DNA of 43,616 nucleotides, taken from contig NZ_JUPI01000115.1 in the NCBI RefSeq assembly GCF_001074805.1, positions 1 to 43,616 of the forward strand, written 5' to 3'. A program made the position numbers and the translations under genes. Within the stretch, counting starts at the first letter, position 1; every line of letters starts with the position of its first letter. Positions 16,101-25,608 of the stretch are shown here, one piece after another. The notes below the pieces were generated by a model. That model did not search any database, was not told the DNA's origin, and saw only the letters and a list, made by a program, of their open reading frames with translations. The stretch is from Streptococcus parasanguinis (GTDB taxonomy: Bacteria; Bacillota; Bacilli; Lactobacillales; Streptococcaceae).

Positions 16101-17848
16101 TATTTCACTTTCTTTATCATTCTTTTTAGTATATATTTCACAGCTCTTGCAGGCCCTATCACGATATACTTCAAGGCTCCTTTGATCCCACCAATTTGAT
16201 TAAAGTCCACAAAGGTATGGGGTTGGAGATCTTCACGATTGTTCAATTGCTTATTATCAATAAATGGTGTCAGGACATGAGGATTTTGAGAGATCCTAAA
16301 GTCATACTTTTGATCCCAAGCAATGTAGATCAACAAACGTTCGATCGCATGCAATATCGAATTTTGAGGAAGAGGTTCTGCTGGAACATCTGCTGCTGTC
16401 AAATTCAAATCAAAGAGTGGTTTCAAAGCATCGTATTTAAACCAAACAAAGGTCCCATAACTCATGACAAAGGTATTGAAATTTTTGTAATCAATCGTCT
16501 TGGTCGCTCCCATCCGTTCCCAGAGCTTGTTCATCTCTGGTGAAATAAGAGCCTCATTCCAAGCAACCACTATTCGATTGTAACGGAAGAAAGTTGGAAT
16601 ATCTGCGATAGTGATTCCGACTTTTGGATTGGCTTCCATATTGGCTAGGATTTGATCAGCCGGTTTGACCAGCATCTCGATCAATTCTTTGCGCCAAGAT
16701 TCACCTGCCCAGAAATCTGCTTCTTTGGATTTCTTGGTATGGAAATGGCCTACATAGTCATAACGAGAGAGTTGCTCTTTTAAGAGCAACATTGGCAGCA
16801 CATCCCGACCAACGTTTCCAGTCACCACAACCGTCGCATCTTGTGTTCGATGAGAAAGAATTTTCTCAATAGCCTGCTTCTTCTCTTCTACATCCGTCGT
16901 GATCCATAAGTCATAAGCAAAATGAAAGGCTTGAAATGCATCTAGAAATTCTTCCAAGAGGTCCACATAAAAGACATGGAGATGAACCGCAACTTTTTTA
17001 CCGAACTCTCCAGCTAATTCTTGGTTTTTCAAGTACTTACGAGACAAGAGATAAGGATAGTCCGGACGATCAATCATAGACATATGGTTGAGAATCAAGT
17101 CTAATGGATAGTCCGTTACACGCTCCAACTCGTCGAAAATATAAGGCATAATTCCTTCATTGTTTGCAATGGTTTTGACTTTGATGAAAGGAACCTTATG
17201 ATTGAGAATCGCTGTAGGATTGTAGTAAGAAAAGTCTGGATAAAGCATCCCTGTGGTGTCTTCATGAATGGTATCAAAGACCGTCTTATAGTGAAAACCT
17301 GCATCCAAGAAGTTCGTTGTGACCTTGGTTTCGTAGTTATCGATTACATCCTGAACATTGGTAAAGTCTTGAACTTCCTGCCAAAATTCATGGAAAGTAC
17401 TTGATTCAATAACCTGTTTTTTAAAGCTAAGATAATAACTCTGAATATGCTCGTTAAAATCCTTGTCTTTCCGGTAATTGGTCATTCCCCAGAAATCAAC
17501 CTCATCATCATTCTCAAATTTTTGGTAGATTGGTTCTAGATCCCAAAGAGGTCCAAAGCAGGTATCATTCATGAGGGTAACCGAATCAAAATGAGCCAGT
17601 TGGTCAAAGCCAACTGTCTTCATTCCATCCCGCCAAGCCGCAAAGTCAAAGCCACTATTTTGGCGCTCTAGAATATCGTCTACCAGATGCTGTGCTACTA
17701 AATTAGACTTCACATCTTCTGGTAGTTGACTATTGGAGATAAAGACCACCCGTGAATACAAGGGACGAATGTTTTCTAATTGGTAAAGTACATGTCCACT
17801 AATAAAATTAAACTTATTATAGTGAACATATAAAAGTAAACGTTGCAT
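16100..17848 (-). CDS. rgpF: Rhamnan synthesis protein F
   Basis: A 582-residue cytoplasmic glycosyltransferase of the RgpF family. It has the N-terminal 'RLLLYVHYNKFNFISGHVLYQLENIRPLYSRVVFISNS' region and a second domain with 'GKKVAVHLHVFYVDLLEEFLDAF' and 'YDYVGHFHTKKS'. In S. mutans, RgpF acts with RgpB to extend the alternating alpha-1,2/alpha-1,3 rhamnan backbone on the lipid carrier. It overlaps the LTA-synthase-like gene by 1 bp and follows the GT4 gene after 1 bp, so all are one operon. Confidence 0.9.
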   Translation of the reverse strand: MQRLLLYVHYNKFNFISGHVLYQLENIRPLYSRVVFISNSQLPEDVKSNLVAQHLVDDILERQNSGFDFAAWRDGMKTVGFDQLAHFDSVTLMNDTCFGPLWDLEPIYQKFENDDEVDFWGMTNYRKDKDFNEHIQSYYLSFKKQVIESSTFHEFWQEVQDFTNVQDVIDNYETKVTTNFLDAGFHYKTVFDTIHEDTTGMLYPDFSYYNPTAILNHKVPFIKVKTIANNEGIMPYIFDELERVTDYPLDLILNHMSMIDRPDYPYLLSRKYLKNQELAGEFGKKVAVHLHVFYVDLLEEFLDAFQAFHFAYDLWITTDVEEKKQAIEKILSHRTQDATVVVTGNVGRDVLPMLLLKEQLSRYDYVGHFHTKKSKEADFWAGESWRKELIEMLVKPADQILANMEANPKVGITIADIPTFFRYNRIVVAWNEALISPEMNKLWERMGATKTIDYKNFNTFVMSYGTFVWFKYDALKPLFDLNLTAADVPAEPLPQNSILHAIERLLIYIAWDQKYDFRISQNPHVLTPFIDNKQLNNREDLQPHTFVDFNQIGGIKGALKYIVIGPARAVKYILKRMIKKVK

Positions 17849-17849
17849 A

Positions 17850-19508
17850 TTATTTCCTTATTCTAAAGAATTTCAAGATCTTTGTTGGAATGGTCCAACG
17901 GCGAGAATGGATGACGGAATTGTATTCATGAGATAATTTTTTATGATTCTCATGTAAGTTGAATAGGTGTCTGCTAAATTCTTCGTCACTTTCTTTTTTA
18001 TAGGAGAATTGAAATTGATTACCTGAACTATTCGAAAGATCAAAAAGAATATGTGGATGGGTATTAAAGAAAACCAAAACATCCTCGAAATCAATTCCGT
18101 TTGAAGTTACAAGAGGAATTTCTCTTTGATCCTCCAATGCAATCAATGACAATCTTTTATAGGAGCTAGGAAATTCTGAAAGTAATATTTTTAGACTCTT
18201 TTCCTTTTCAAGCTGGAAGATAATAGAGCCCTTATTTTCCATTCTCTCTTTTGTTATTTCATGGTAGGCTGAGTGGAGTCCATCGTTAGAAGCTGAAATC
18301 ACCACCTGAGATTTACCAATCACTTCGAGATCACGATTATTGAATTTCATCCCCAAAAATCGAGCATACTTGGAAGATAGCTTTTGGTTACCAATTGGCG
18401 TTTCTACTTCAATGTTATCTTTAAAATCAGCATAGATTGTCTTAAGATTATATTTCTTTCGAGCGAGTTCTTGATCCAGTAATTGCTTTTCTTTATATGC
18501 ATCAAAATGATCAATCACTGTAGCCATTTGTTGACTTAGCAAGTCCCTATCCCCTAGCGGATATAAATTTCCAGATTCTAAAAATTTACTCGAAGACAAA
18601 TGACCTAAATTATCGGAAATGATTGCCGGAACTCCATTGAGGACTGATTCCACAAATACTAAAGAAAATGTTTCTAATTTAGCAGGCAAGACGAGGATAT
18701 CTTTATCTGTCACCAAGGACCATGGATCCGAGTGAAAACCAACAAAAGTCACACGATCTAGATGATGCGTTTGAATATAGTCATCCATCAACTTTTTGTA
18801 CTGCTCATCCCATCCTCCGATAAAAACCAGTTCGATATCTTTCCGATTTAAGTGATTATAGGCTGCAAGCAACTCAAGCTGATTTTTTCGTTCGTTAATC
18901 CCACCGATTGATACGAAACGAGAAATAGTAGAATTCTTAAGAGGACGCTCTTGAACTTCTGTATAGGGAATAAACGGAATCAATTTGTCAGTCGTAAAAT
19001 AATTCGTTAGAGTCTGGTACAATTCCCCTTCGACTACAAAAATTTTATCAGATAAATCATCGATTAAAGGAATTAATTCCTTATAATAACCGAACTCGCC
19101 AAAAGGAAATTCATGAATAATATAAAAATGTCTGACCTTTTCACATGCAGCTGCAAAGGCCCCCTGAAACACATTGACTGTATTCGAAATAACCAGTTCA
19201 ATCTGTTCGTTCTGAATGATTTCTCTTACTTCCTCAATATTCTTTTGTTGAGAAGCTTGGATTTCTAACTCTGAAATGTTCAGCGTCTTAGACTCAGGCC
19301 ACCACCACTGATTGGTTTTTAACTGAAATAGTTTAATTCCAGTTGTATCCATATGACGGAGATAGTCTTTATCAATGTGTGGAGCATTATCCGGTATCAC
19401 ATTATAAACTTCGTGACCTTGCTGAACCAATAATTTCATTAGGTTCACAATCGATACTTCTGCTCCACTAAACATGGCTCCAACAGGAGATACAAATAAA
19501 ATTTTCAT
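17850..19508 (-). CDS. GT4-family glycosyltransferase in the rgpE position
   Basis: A 552-residue glycosyltransferase of GT-B fold. The N-terminal 'MKILFVSPVGAMFSGAEVSIVNL' is the acceptor domain. 'RFVSIGGINERKNQLELLAAY', 'VTFVGFHSDPWSLVTDKDILVLPAKLETFSLVFVESVLNGVPAI' form the GT4 nucleotide-sugar domain with its E-x7-E pair. About 150 further residues follow and match nothing I know. S. mutans has RgpE, a GT2 glucosyltransferase, at this point between rgpD and rgpF. This enzyme is a different fold class, so the backbone decoration here should differ. Donor sugar unknown. Confidence 0.78.
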   Translation of the reverse strand: MKILFVSPVGAMFSGAEVSIVNLMKLLVQQGHEVYNVIPDNAPHIDKDYLRHMDTTGIKLFQLKTNQWWWPESKTLNISELEIQASQQKNIEEVREIIQNEQIELVISNTVNVFQGAFAAACEKVRHFYIIHEFPFGEFGYYKELIPLIDDLSDKIFVVEGELYQTLTNYFTTDKLIPFIPYTEVQERPLKNSTISRFVSIGGINERKNQLELLAAYNHLNRKDIELVFIGGWDEQYKKLMDDYIQTHHLDRVTFVGFHSDPWSLVTDKDILVLPAKLETFSLVFVESVLNGVPAIISDNLGHLSSSKFLESGNLYPLGDRDLLSQQMATVIDHFDAYKEKQLLDQELARKKYNLKTIYADFKDNIEVETPIGNQKLSSKYARFLGMKFNNRDLEVIGKSQVVISASNDGLHSAYHEITKERMENKGSIIFQLEKEKSLKILLSEFPSSYKRLSLIALEDQREIPLVTSNGIDFEDVLVFFNTHPHILFDLSNSSGNQFQFSYKKESDEEFSRHLFNLHENHKKLSHEYNSVIHSRRWTIPTKILKFFRIRK

Positions 19509-19525
19509 AGCCTACACCAAAGAAA

Positions 19526-20728
19526 TTATTCCCACTTACCTTGACGGATCAACAAACCAGTCGAAGAATCCAACTCCGAACGATTTGTTCGATCCACAAC
19601 CCGATCAATTGAAAAGACTGGAGGGTTCGTTGTCGACAATATTGCTAAGTTTTCTTGATTTTCATCTCTTAAAAATGCTACTAGTCTTAACTTCACATGA
19701 TTAAAGTACGGCAACTTACATTTATAAGTGATTTTTTTAGCACCGATACCGGATAATGGAATATCCATGGAATTATCGTTATACAGTCCATTTCCAGTAG
19801 AAATATCAACAAATGAAAAGGCTATGTGAGGATTAACAGACTCATCTAATAGATTAAATGAAAACTCAATCACCACCTCATCGTCAGGAGTTACTTTCTT
19901 AGGAGAAAGCAATCTAGCCGTGAAACCTTCAACTTCCGATGTGACTATACCCTCATCTTCATTTCCATTATGATGGGAGTTCGATTCCAAATTGTCAAAA
20001 CTATATTGATCAGAAACGTCAAAGGGGTCACCAATTGCTTTCACCAAGCCATTTTCAATCAAAACAGCCTTGTTACAATATTTCTTGACGGCTCCCATAT
20101 CATGGGTAACCAGAATCGTGGTTTTCCCTGATTTCTTGCGTTCTTGAAAGTAATCGTTACACTTGCGTTGGAAGGCTTCATCTCCTACTGCAAGGACCTC
20201 GTCCAAAATCAAGATATCGCCTTGGGCCTTAATGGCAACCGAAAAGGCCAAACGAACCTGCATGCCTGATGAGTAGTTCTTAAGCTTTTGGTTCATGAAT
20301 TCATGCAACTCAGCAAAGTCTACGATATCATCATACATGGCATCAATTTCAGCTGTTGAAAAGCCAAGCATCGCACCGTTCATATAGACATTTTCTCGAC
20401 CTGTCAGTTCTGGGTTAAAGCCTACTCCAAGCTCGATAAAGGACACCAGTTTCCCATCGATGGTGACGGTACCTTTTTCTGGCACATAGATTTCAGAAAT
20501 AATTTTCAAGAGAGTCGATTTTCCAGAACCATTTCGACCGAGGATCCCGAAAAAATCACCTTTTTCTACTTCAAAAGAAATATCCTTAAGAACATGTTGT
20601 TCTTTGTATCCTTTGATTCCTTTGAAGCGATTGACCAGGGCAGTTCGAAGACTATTGGTTGCCTCTGTTGGCAACTTAAAGTACTTGCTGACATGGTCTA
20701 CTTTTACTGCAATTTGTTTATCTGTCAT
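19526..20728 (-). CDS. rgpD: Rhamnan ABC exporter ATPase with Wzt-type C-domain
   Basis: The 400-residue ATPase of the rhamnan ABC exporter, acting with RgpC at the inner face of the membrane. Walker A 'GILGRNGSGKST', signature 'NYSSGMQVRLAFS' and Walker B 'GDILILDEVLAVGD' are intact. After about residue 250 there is an extra beta-rich domain ('DDEVVIEFSFNLLDESVNPHIAFSFVDISTGN'), similar in placement to the Wzt carbohydrate-binding domain that recognises the chain terminus. It overlaps rgpC by 1 bp. Confidence 0.92.
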   Translation of the reverse strand: MTDKQIAVKVDHVSKYFKLPTEATNSLRTALVNRFKGIKGYKEQHVLKDISFEVEKGDFFGILGRNGSGKSTLLKIISEIYVPEKGTVTIDGKLVSFIELGVGFNPELTGRENVYMNGAMLGFSTAEIDAMYDDIVDFAELHEFMNQKLKNYSSGMQVRLAFSVAIKAQGDILILDEVLAVGDEAFQRKCNDYFQERKKSGKTTILVTHDMGAVKKYCNKAVLIENGLVKAIGDPFDVSDQYSFDNLESNSHHNGNEDEGIVTSEVEGFTARLLSPKKVTPDDEVVIEFSFNLLDESVNPHIAFSFVDISTGNGLYNDNSMDIPLSGIGAKKITYKCKLPYFNHVKLRLVAFLRDENQENLAILSTTNPPVFSIDRVVDRTNRSELDSSTGLLIRQGKWE

Positions 20729-21534
20729 TAGAGAATCTCCGCAAATTTCTTAGCATGTTTGTTAAAGTAAGCAAAGCCAGCGACAAAAATAAGAATTGGT
20801 AAAACATAAGGAATCAAAACCAAGAACTTATTTTCCACCAAAAGCCAGACAGGGGTGTTGGCCTTATCAATCAAGAAATAACGCATGTCTTGAATAATTT
20901 GGGCCAAAGGATTCATCATGACCAACTTAGCAGCCCATGGATTGCGGTCTGCAATAAAGGTAATCGGATAGATAATTGGCGTCGCATACAAGCCGGCTTG
21001 CAGGAGTACTTCCCATACTTGACCTAAGTCACGGAAACGAACAAAAAATGTCGCTAAAATCAATGCGCATCCTGTCGCCATCAAGAATAACTCAAAGAAC
21101 AACGGAATGACCATCAAGGCTGTCCAAGAGAATGTCACCCCATTAAAGAATGAAAAAATCAAGACCACTACAAGGTTAATGACAAAGTTGATGGCTGCTC
21201 CTGAAATCGCAGACAAGACAATGATATGTTTGGAGAAGTTCAACTTCCGCAATAGGTCGCCTCGACTAACGATCGACACCATCCCCATGGATGTTGCCTC
21301 TGAGAAAAAGCCCCAGATTACATTGGCCAACAAGAGGGCAACTGGGAAATGGGGCACATCTCCACCCAAGCGTAAGAATCGGATGAAGACAATATACATG
21401 ATCGTAAAGGTCATCAGGGGCTTTAAAATGGACCAAAGATAACCGATCGCTGATCCTTGGTAGCGTAATTTAAAGTCTGTTTTGATTAATTCTCGTAATA
21501 AAATTCGATTTTTCTGACTAAAAACGTCAAACAT
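20728..21534 (-). CDS. rgpC: Rhamnan ABC exporter permease
   Basis: A 268-residue ABC-2 type permease (Wzm/TagG family) with about six membrane segments. Typical motifs are 'LRELIKTDFKLRYQGSAIGYLWSILKPL' at the N-terminus and 'RDLGQVWEVLLQAGLYATPIIYP' in the middle. With RgpD it moves the undecaprenyl-diphosphate-linked rhamnan across the membrane. It overlaps rgpB and rgpD by one base on each side. Confidence 0.94.
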   Translation of the reverse strand: MFDVFSQKNRILLRELIKTDFKLRYQGSAIGYLWSILKPLMTFTIMYIVFIRFLRLGGDVPHFPVALLLANVIWGFFSEATSMGMVSIVSRGDLLRKLNFSKHIIVLSAISGAAINFVINLVVVLIFSFFNGVTFSWTALMVIPLFFELFLMATGCALILATFFVRFRDLGQVWEVLLQAGLYATPIIYPITFIADRNPWAAKLVMMNPLAQIIQDMRYFLIDKANTPVWLLVENKFLVLIPYVLPILIFVAGFAYFNKHAKKFAEIL

Positions 21535-22475
21535 TATTTTTTACCTCGATATGCAAACTTTGTCAGAATCAAGCTGGTAAACACAAAGGTGTGAAAAGCC
21601 CGGTTCTTCCGATAACCATACTGACGAATCCGTCTCAGACGTTCTTTTAGTGGAACATCCATAATGGTGACAAAGTTTTCAATAATTTCTTTAGTTTGGA
21701 AACTGACAGGCAGATCCAATAGATTTTTTGCTTGTTCTTGACTAGACTCTATGAGATTCCAATACTTGGCAAACAGCACATGAGGTCGAATCCAATTTTT
21801 AACCCGTTTTCTGAGGGTTCGAGCACCCAGAACATTGCTACTGTGCTGACGGTACAATTCTGTTGGCTGATCAATATAGATGAGCTTCCCAAAGGCAGTT
21901 GCCAACAAGGCCAAATACCAATCATGCATAAGGAGCGCATGTTTTTCTTGACCTGTCCATAACTCCGCCAGAGAGTGGTTAATCATGGCCACTCCGCCAG
22001 TTACCGTATTTTCTGTCAGCTCTTGAATCAGTTCTGTATTGGCATGATCAGACTGTGTGCGAATCATACTCTCATGCTGCACGTTCAAGTTTTCATCGAC
22101 CACTTTTAAATCTGTGTAGACCAGCAAAGGCTCTTCTTGAGGATGCTTCTCTGCTTCTGCTACCTGAAGAGCAATCTTGTCTGGTAACCAGACATCATCT
22201 TGGTCACTAAAACAATAAAAATCTGCTTCTTCATATTTCAAGAGGGCATGGAAGCTCTTGATGACACCGAGATTTTCGATAGCTCCCTGGTTGATAAAGC
22301 GAATGCGCTCATCCTGGGCAACCAACTCTTGAATAATCTTCACCGTACCATCTCTTGACCCATCATCTCGGATCAAGAGTTGCCAGTCTTGATAAGTCTG
22401 GTCTTGGATACTTTTAACCTGCTCTTTTAGATACTGTTCACCATTATAGGTGGACAACAAGATATTTACTTTCAT
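21534..22475 (-). CDS. rgpB: Rhamnosyltransferase B
   Basis: A 313-residue GT2 enzyme with 'VNILLSTYNGEQYLKEQVKSIQDQTYQDWQLLIRDDGSRDGT' and the DXD-region 'FYCFSDQDDVWLPDKI'. In S. mutans RgpB extends the rhamnan backbone together with RgpF. It overlaps rgpA by 4 bp and rgpC by 1 bp. Confidence 0.92.
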   Translation of the reverse strand: MKVNILLSTYNGEQYLKEQVKSIQDQTYQDWQLLIRDDGSRDGTVKIIQELVAQDERIRFINQGAIENLGVIKSFHALLKYEEADFYCFSDQDDVWLPDKIALQVAEAEKHPQEEPLLVYTDLKVVDENLNVQHESMIRTQSDHANTELIQELTENTVTGGVAMINHSLAELWTGQEKHALLMHDWYLALLATAFGKLIYIDQPTELYRQHSSNVLGARTLRKRVKNWIRPHVLFAKYWNLIESSQEQAKNLLDLPVSFQTKEIIENFVTIMDVPLKERLRRIRQYGYRKNRAFHTFVFTSLILTKFAYRGKK

Positions 22476-23620
22476 GATAAGAATAATTCCTCGTACTCAC
22501 CTACAATTTTTTCCCAGGTAAAGTTTTGCTTCATATTGGCCTTGGCACGTTGACCCCATTCAGATACATCTTCTAAAGAATCAACCTGATCAATCAAATG
22601 TGCCAAATTCCCAGTTTCTTTAGTCCAATATTGAGCCGTGTCCTTAGCGACCGTTTGGTTAAAGGAGATCCCTAAAACTAAATTCAGATCCGTCTGGGCA
22701 AGAGCCTCTAGGAGACCAGGATTGGTCCCGCCCACTTCATGACCATGGATATAGGCAAAGGCTTCTTTACGGATATACTTCAAAAGGTCTTGATCATAAA
22801 CCGTTCCTACAAACTTAATACGAGGATCCTGATCAAATCCAGTCCGAGCTCGGAGCTCCTCAAAATAAGGATTGCCTTCATGGTTACAAATGATCACCAA
22901 ATCCCGCTTGGTTGAAGAGGTCATAAATTCACGAATGGCGGTCTCATAATTATTTTCTGGGACAAAGCGGCCCAAAATTAGGTAATAGTTTTTCTCTTGT
23001 GTCTGCCACTTGTGATAGAATTCTCGGACCTTCCTATCCTGACTGTTTAGGCTGGTCGGAGATAAGTCCGTTCCATAGGCAATATAGGTCGTCTTAGACC
23101 AAGAGTAGGCTTCCTTGATATAGGACTCAATACCAGGGTTGTCTGAAATTACCAGGTCAGCATGGCGCGTCATGATCTTTTCAGAATACTTGAGATAGGC
23201 TTGGATCGGTTTAGCCCACTTGGCCCGCTTCCACTCCAGTCCATCTGGATTGATATAGAATCGACCACCCATCTTATGGATCTTACGCGCAAAAGGCGCC
23301 ACAAAGGCTCCGATTGTATTGCCCAAGACATAAAAAATCGGCTGTTCAATTCCTTGTTTCTTAATAAGCTTCAAGGCGTAGTTGATGGCCATCATATCAT
23401 AGGCAATGACACGCGCAGGCCCAAGCTTAGGGGCTTTAATGGTAAAACAATCGACACCCTTGTAGTCAAAATGTTGATAAGCTTGATCATTAGAAAGGCA
23501 GGCAACATGGTATTGGATATCTGAAGACACTTGATGCGAAACCAATTGGTCCACAAAAGTCTCAAAACCGCCATATTGAGCCGGAAGCCCACGACTTCCG
23601 ATAATAAAAACATGTTGCAT
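22472..23620 (-). CDS. rgpA: Rhamnosyltransferase A
   Basis: A 382-residue GT-B rhamnosyltransferase with the family start 'HVFIIGSRGLPAQYGGFETFVDQLV' and a C-terminal donor domain ('YYLILGRFVPENNYETAIREF', 'GHEVGGTNPGLLEALAQ'). RgpA places the first rhamnose on the GlcNAc-diphosphate-undecaprenol primer in S. mutans. The frame is open to 23644, but the ATG at 23620 is preferred because AAGGGA precedes it by 6 nt and the conserved family sequence begins there. It starts its own transcription unit. Confidence 0.93.
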   Translation of the reverse strand: MQHVFIIGSRGLPAQYGGFETFVDQLVSHQVSSDIQYHVACLSNDQAYQHFDYKGVDCFTIKAPKLGPARVIAYDMMAINYALKLIKKQGIEQPIFYVLGNTIGAFVAPFARKIHKMGGRFYINPDGLEWKRAKWAKPIQAYLKYSEKIMTRHADLVISDNPGIESYIKEAYSWSKTTYIAYGTDLSPTSLNSQDRKVREFYHKWQTQEKNYYLILGRFVPENNYETAIREFMTSSTKRDLVIICNHEGNPYFEELRARTGFDQDPRIKFVGTVYDQDLLKYIRKEAFAYIHGHEVGGTNPGLLEALAQTDLNLVLGISFNQTVAKDTAQYWTKETGNLAHLIDQVDSLEDVSEWGQRAKANMKQNFTWEKIVGEYEELFLS

Positions 23621-23654
23621 AGAGTTCCCTTTCAAATCATTCACAGTCTATTCA

Positions 23655-23663
23655 ATTATACCA
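23655..23663 (-). promoter_or_regulatory. Extended -10 promoter of the rgpA unit
   Basis: The minus strand reads TGGTATAAT, 35 nt upstream of rgpA and directly after the rmlD terminator. No consensus -35 is seen. Confidence 0.6.
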
Positions 23664-23695
23664 TTTTCTAGGCTTTTTGCCTAATCCAAACAGAA

Positions 23696-23717
23696 AAGCG
23701 ACCCTCCAGGGCCGCTT
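23696..23717 (-). terminator. Terminator of rmlD
   Basis: AAGCG-CCCT and AGGG-CGCTT form a 10-bp imperfect stem with a 2-nt loop, followed on the minus strand by TTCTGTTT. Confidence 0.65.
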
Positions 23718-23727
23718 CTATTTGTTC

Positions 23728-24579
23728 TTATTTCACTTCTTGTTTATAAAATTCTTTCAAAGCATCTTGCCAAGTTGGAATGACGAACCCTGTAGCCTTA
23801 GCCTTAGCCAAGCTCATCGTTGAGTTGAGAGGGCGTTTTGCCTTAGCTGGGAATTGGCTAGAATCCACTGGTTTCACTTCAACATCCGTATCTTTGAGGA
23901 TTTCAACTGCAAAGTCATACCAAGTTGTATCTTCTTTCGCATCGTTAGACAAGTGGTAATAACCATACTCCTTACGGTTTTCAGCCAAATAAGTCATGAA
24001 CTCTGCAAGAGTACGTGTCCAGGTTGGACGACCATGTTGGTCATTAACGACTGTAAGTGTTTTGTGAGTCTTCGCAAGGTTTTGCATGGTGAAAACAAAG
24101 TTCTTACCGTAGTTCCCAAATACCCAAGCTGTACGGATGATATAGAAGTTAGATACATGCTTCTCAACCAATTCTTCCCCCATACGTTTGGTACGACCGT
24201 ACTCTGTTTGAGGATCTGGTTGATCGTCTACTTCCCATTCTTGTCCCACTGGTTTTTTCCCATCAAAAACGTAGTCGGTTGAGATATAAACTAAGGTTGC
24301 ACCGTGTTTTTCAGACGCTTTTGCTACATTTTCCGTACCCGTCACGTTGATGGCATAGTCCAACTCTTTACCTTCATCTTCCGCAGCATCAACAGCTGTA
24401 TAGGCAGCACAGTGGTAGACCAAGGTTGGTTTTACTTCCGCAAATACCTCGTCTACTTTCTCTGAATTTGTGATGTCCATTTCAGCTACATCAACAGCTA
24501 CATATTCTTCATTTCGTTCGTCTAACAAATGGCGAAGCTCCGTTCCAAGTTGACCATTTGCACCTGTAATTAAAATCAT
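23728..24579 (-). CDS. rmlD: dTDP-4-dehydrorhamnose reductase
   Basis: Last step of dTDP-L-rhamnose synthesis, using NADPH or NADH. The 283-residue SDR has the N-terminal 'ILITGANGQLGTELR', 'VYHCAAYTAVDAAEDE', the catalytic 'STDYVFDG' and Y-x3-K in 'TEYGRTKRMGEE'. It supplies the sugar donor for RgpA, RgpB and RgpF next door. rmlA, rmlB and rmlC are not in this window. It has its own extended -10 and terminator, so it may be expressed apart from the rgp genes. Confidence 0.95.
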   Translation of the reverse strand: MILITGANGQLGTELRHLLDERNEEYVAVDVAEMDITNSEKVDEVFAEVKPTLVYHCAAYTAVDAAEDEGKELDYAINVTGTENVAKASEKHGATLVYISTDYVFDGKKPVGQEWEVDDQPDPQTEYGRTKRMGEELVEKHVSNFYIIRTAWVFGNYGKNFVFTMQNLAKTHKTLTVVNDQHGRPTWTRTLAEFMTYLAENRKEYGYYHLSNDAKEDTTWYDFAVEILKDTDVEVKPVDSSQFPAKAKRPLNSTMSLAKAKATGFVIPTWQDALKEFYKQEVK

Positions 24580-24611
24580 GTTACGTTCCTTTCAAATGCT
24601 TTATCCCTATC

Positions 24612-24620
24612 ATTATAGCA
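24612..24620 (-). promoter_or_regulatory. Extended -10 promoter of rmlD
   Basis: The minus strand reads TGCTATAAT, 32 nt upstream of the rmlD start and abutting the preceding terminator. Confidence 0.6.
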
Positions 24621-24646
24621 AAAAAAGCAGAAGTTTTCTGCTTTTT
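24620..24646 (-). terminator. Terminator after the GtrB-like gene
   Basis: AAAAAGCAGAA and TTCTGCTTTTT form a perfect 11-bp stem with a 3-nt loop, followed on the minus strand by TTTTTTT. It overlaps the stop codon of the upstream gene. Confidence 0.82.
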
Positions 24647-25571
24647 ACTTGCTTTTCTCTTTGATTACATAGATTGGACGTTTCTTAGTCTCCATGAAAA
24701 TCTTACCGATATATTTCCCTAAAATCCCAATGGTCAATAATTGGAACCCTCCCAGGAAAAGAATCACTGTCATAAGGGATGGCCAACCTGAAGTAGGATC
24801 CCCAAAGACCAAGGTACGGATTACAATCAAAATCATCATGATAAAGGCCAAAATCCAAGATAACAGTCCACCAATAAAGGCAATGTTTAATGGGGCATCC
24901 GAGAAATTGACAATCCCTTCAATCGAGTACTTAAAGAGGGACCAAAAATTCCAAGATGTCTCTCCTGCCACGCGCTCAACATTTTTATATTCGAGGTATT
25001 CTGTATCAAATCCTACCCAAGCAAAAATTCCTTTTGAGAAACGATTGTACTCCGAGAGCTCAAGAATCGCATCGACCATAGGACGACGCATCAAACGAAA
25101 ATCACGCGCCCCGTCAACCATTTCCACTTGACTAATATGATTGATCAATTTATAAAACATCCGTGCAAAGAAAGAGCGGATCGGTGGTTCCCCATCACGG
25201 GTTACGCGTCTCGTTCCGACACAGTCTAAATTCGGCTGTTCCTCCAACTTCTGCTTCATTTCGATCAATAACTCCGGAGGGTCCTGCAGATCTACATCCA
25301 TGACGGTTACGTATTCACCACTAGCACGCTCAAGTCCAGCATATAGTGCAGCCTCTTTTCCGAAATTTCGAGAAAAAGAAAGGTAGTGCACATTTGAATC
25401 TGTAACACGTAGCTTTCGAAGAACGGATAGCGTACCATCTGAAGAGCCATCATTTATAAAAATATATTCAAACTTTTCTCCCATCTTCATCCGAACACGT
25501 TCCATTTCTCTATAAAACAATGGAATTGATTCTTCTTCGTTAAAACATGGGACTACAACTGATAGTGTCAT
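24645..25571 (-). CDS. Polyprenyl-phosphate glycosyltransferase (GtrB/SccN-like)
   Basis: A 308-residue GT2 enzyme of the DPM1/GtrB type. Residues 1-225 carry 'LSVVVPCFNEEESIPLFYREM', 'FINDGSSDGT', 'FSRNFGKEAALYAGL' and the metal site 'VMDVDLQDPPELL'. Two C-terminal membrane segments follow, then 'KKRPIYVIKEK'. Such enzymes load one sugar from a nucleotide onto undecaprenyl phosphate at the inner face; after flipping, a GT-C enzyme uses it outside. GacI and SccN in rhamnan loci have this role. It is a single-gene unit between two terminators. Confidence 0.85.
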   Translation of the reverse strand: MTLSVVVPCFNEEESIPLFYREMERVRMKMGEKFEYIFINDGSSDGTLSVLRKLRVTDSNVHYLSFSRNFGKEAALYAGLERASGEYVTVMDVDLQDPPELLIEMKQKLEEQPNLDCVGTRRVTRDGEPPIRSFFARMFYKLINHISQVEMVDGARDFRLMRRPMVDAILELSEYNRFSKGIFAWVGFDTEYLEYKNVERVAGETSWNFWSLFKYSIEGIVNFSDAPLNIAFIGGLLSWILAFIMMILIVIRTLVFGDPTSGWPSLMTVILFLGGFQLLTIGILGKYIGKIFMETKKRPIYVIKEKSK

Positions 25572-25599
25572 CTCTTACTCCTTGACTTATTCACTTTCT

Positions 25600-25608
25600 A
25601 TTGTAACA
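25600..25608 (-). promoter_or_regulatory. Extended -10 promoter of the GtrB-like gene
   Basis: The minus strand reads TGTTACAAT starting inside the T-run of the preceding terminator, 28 nt upstream of the start codon. Confidence 0.55.
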
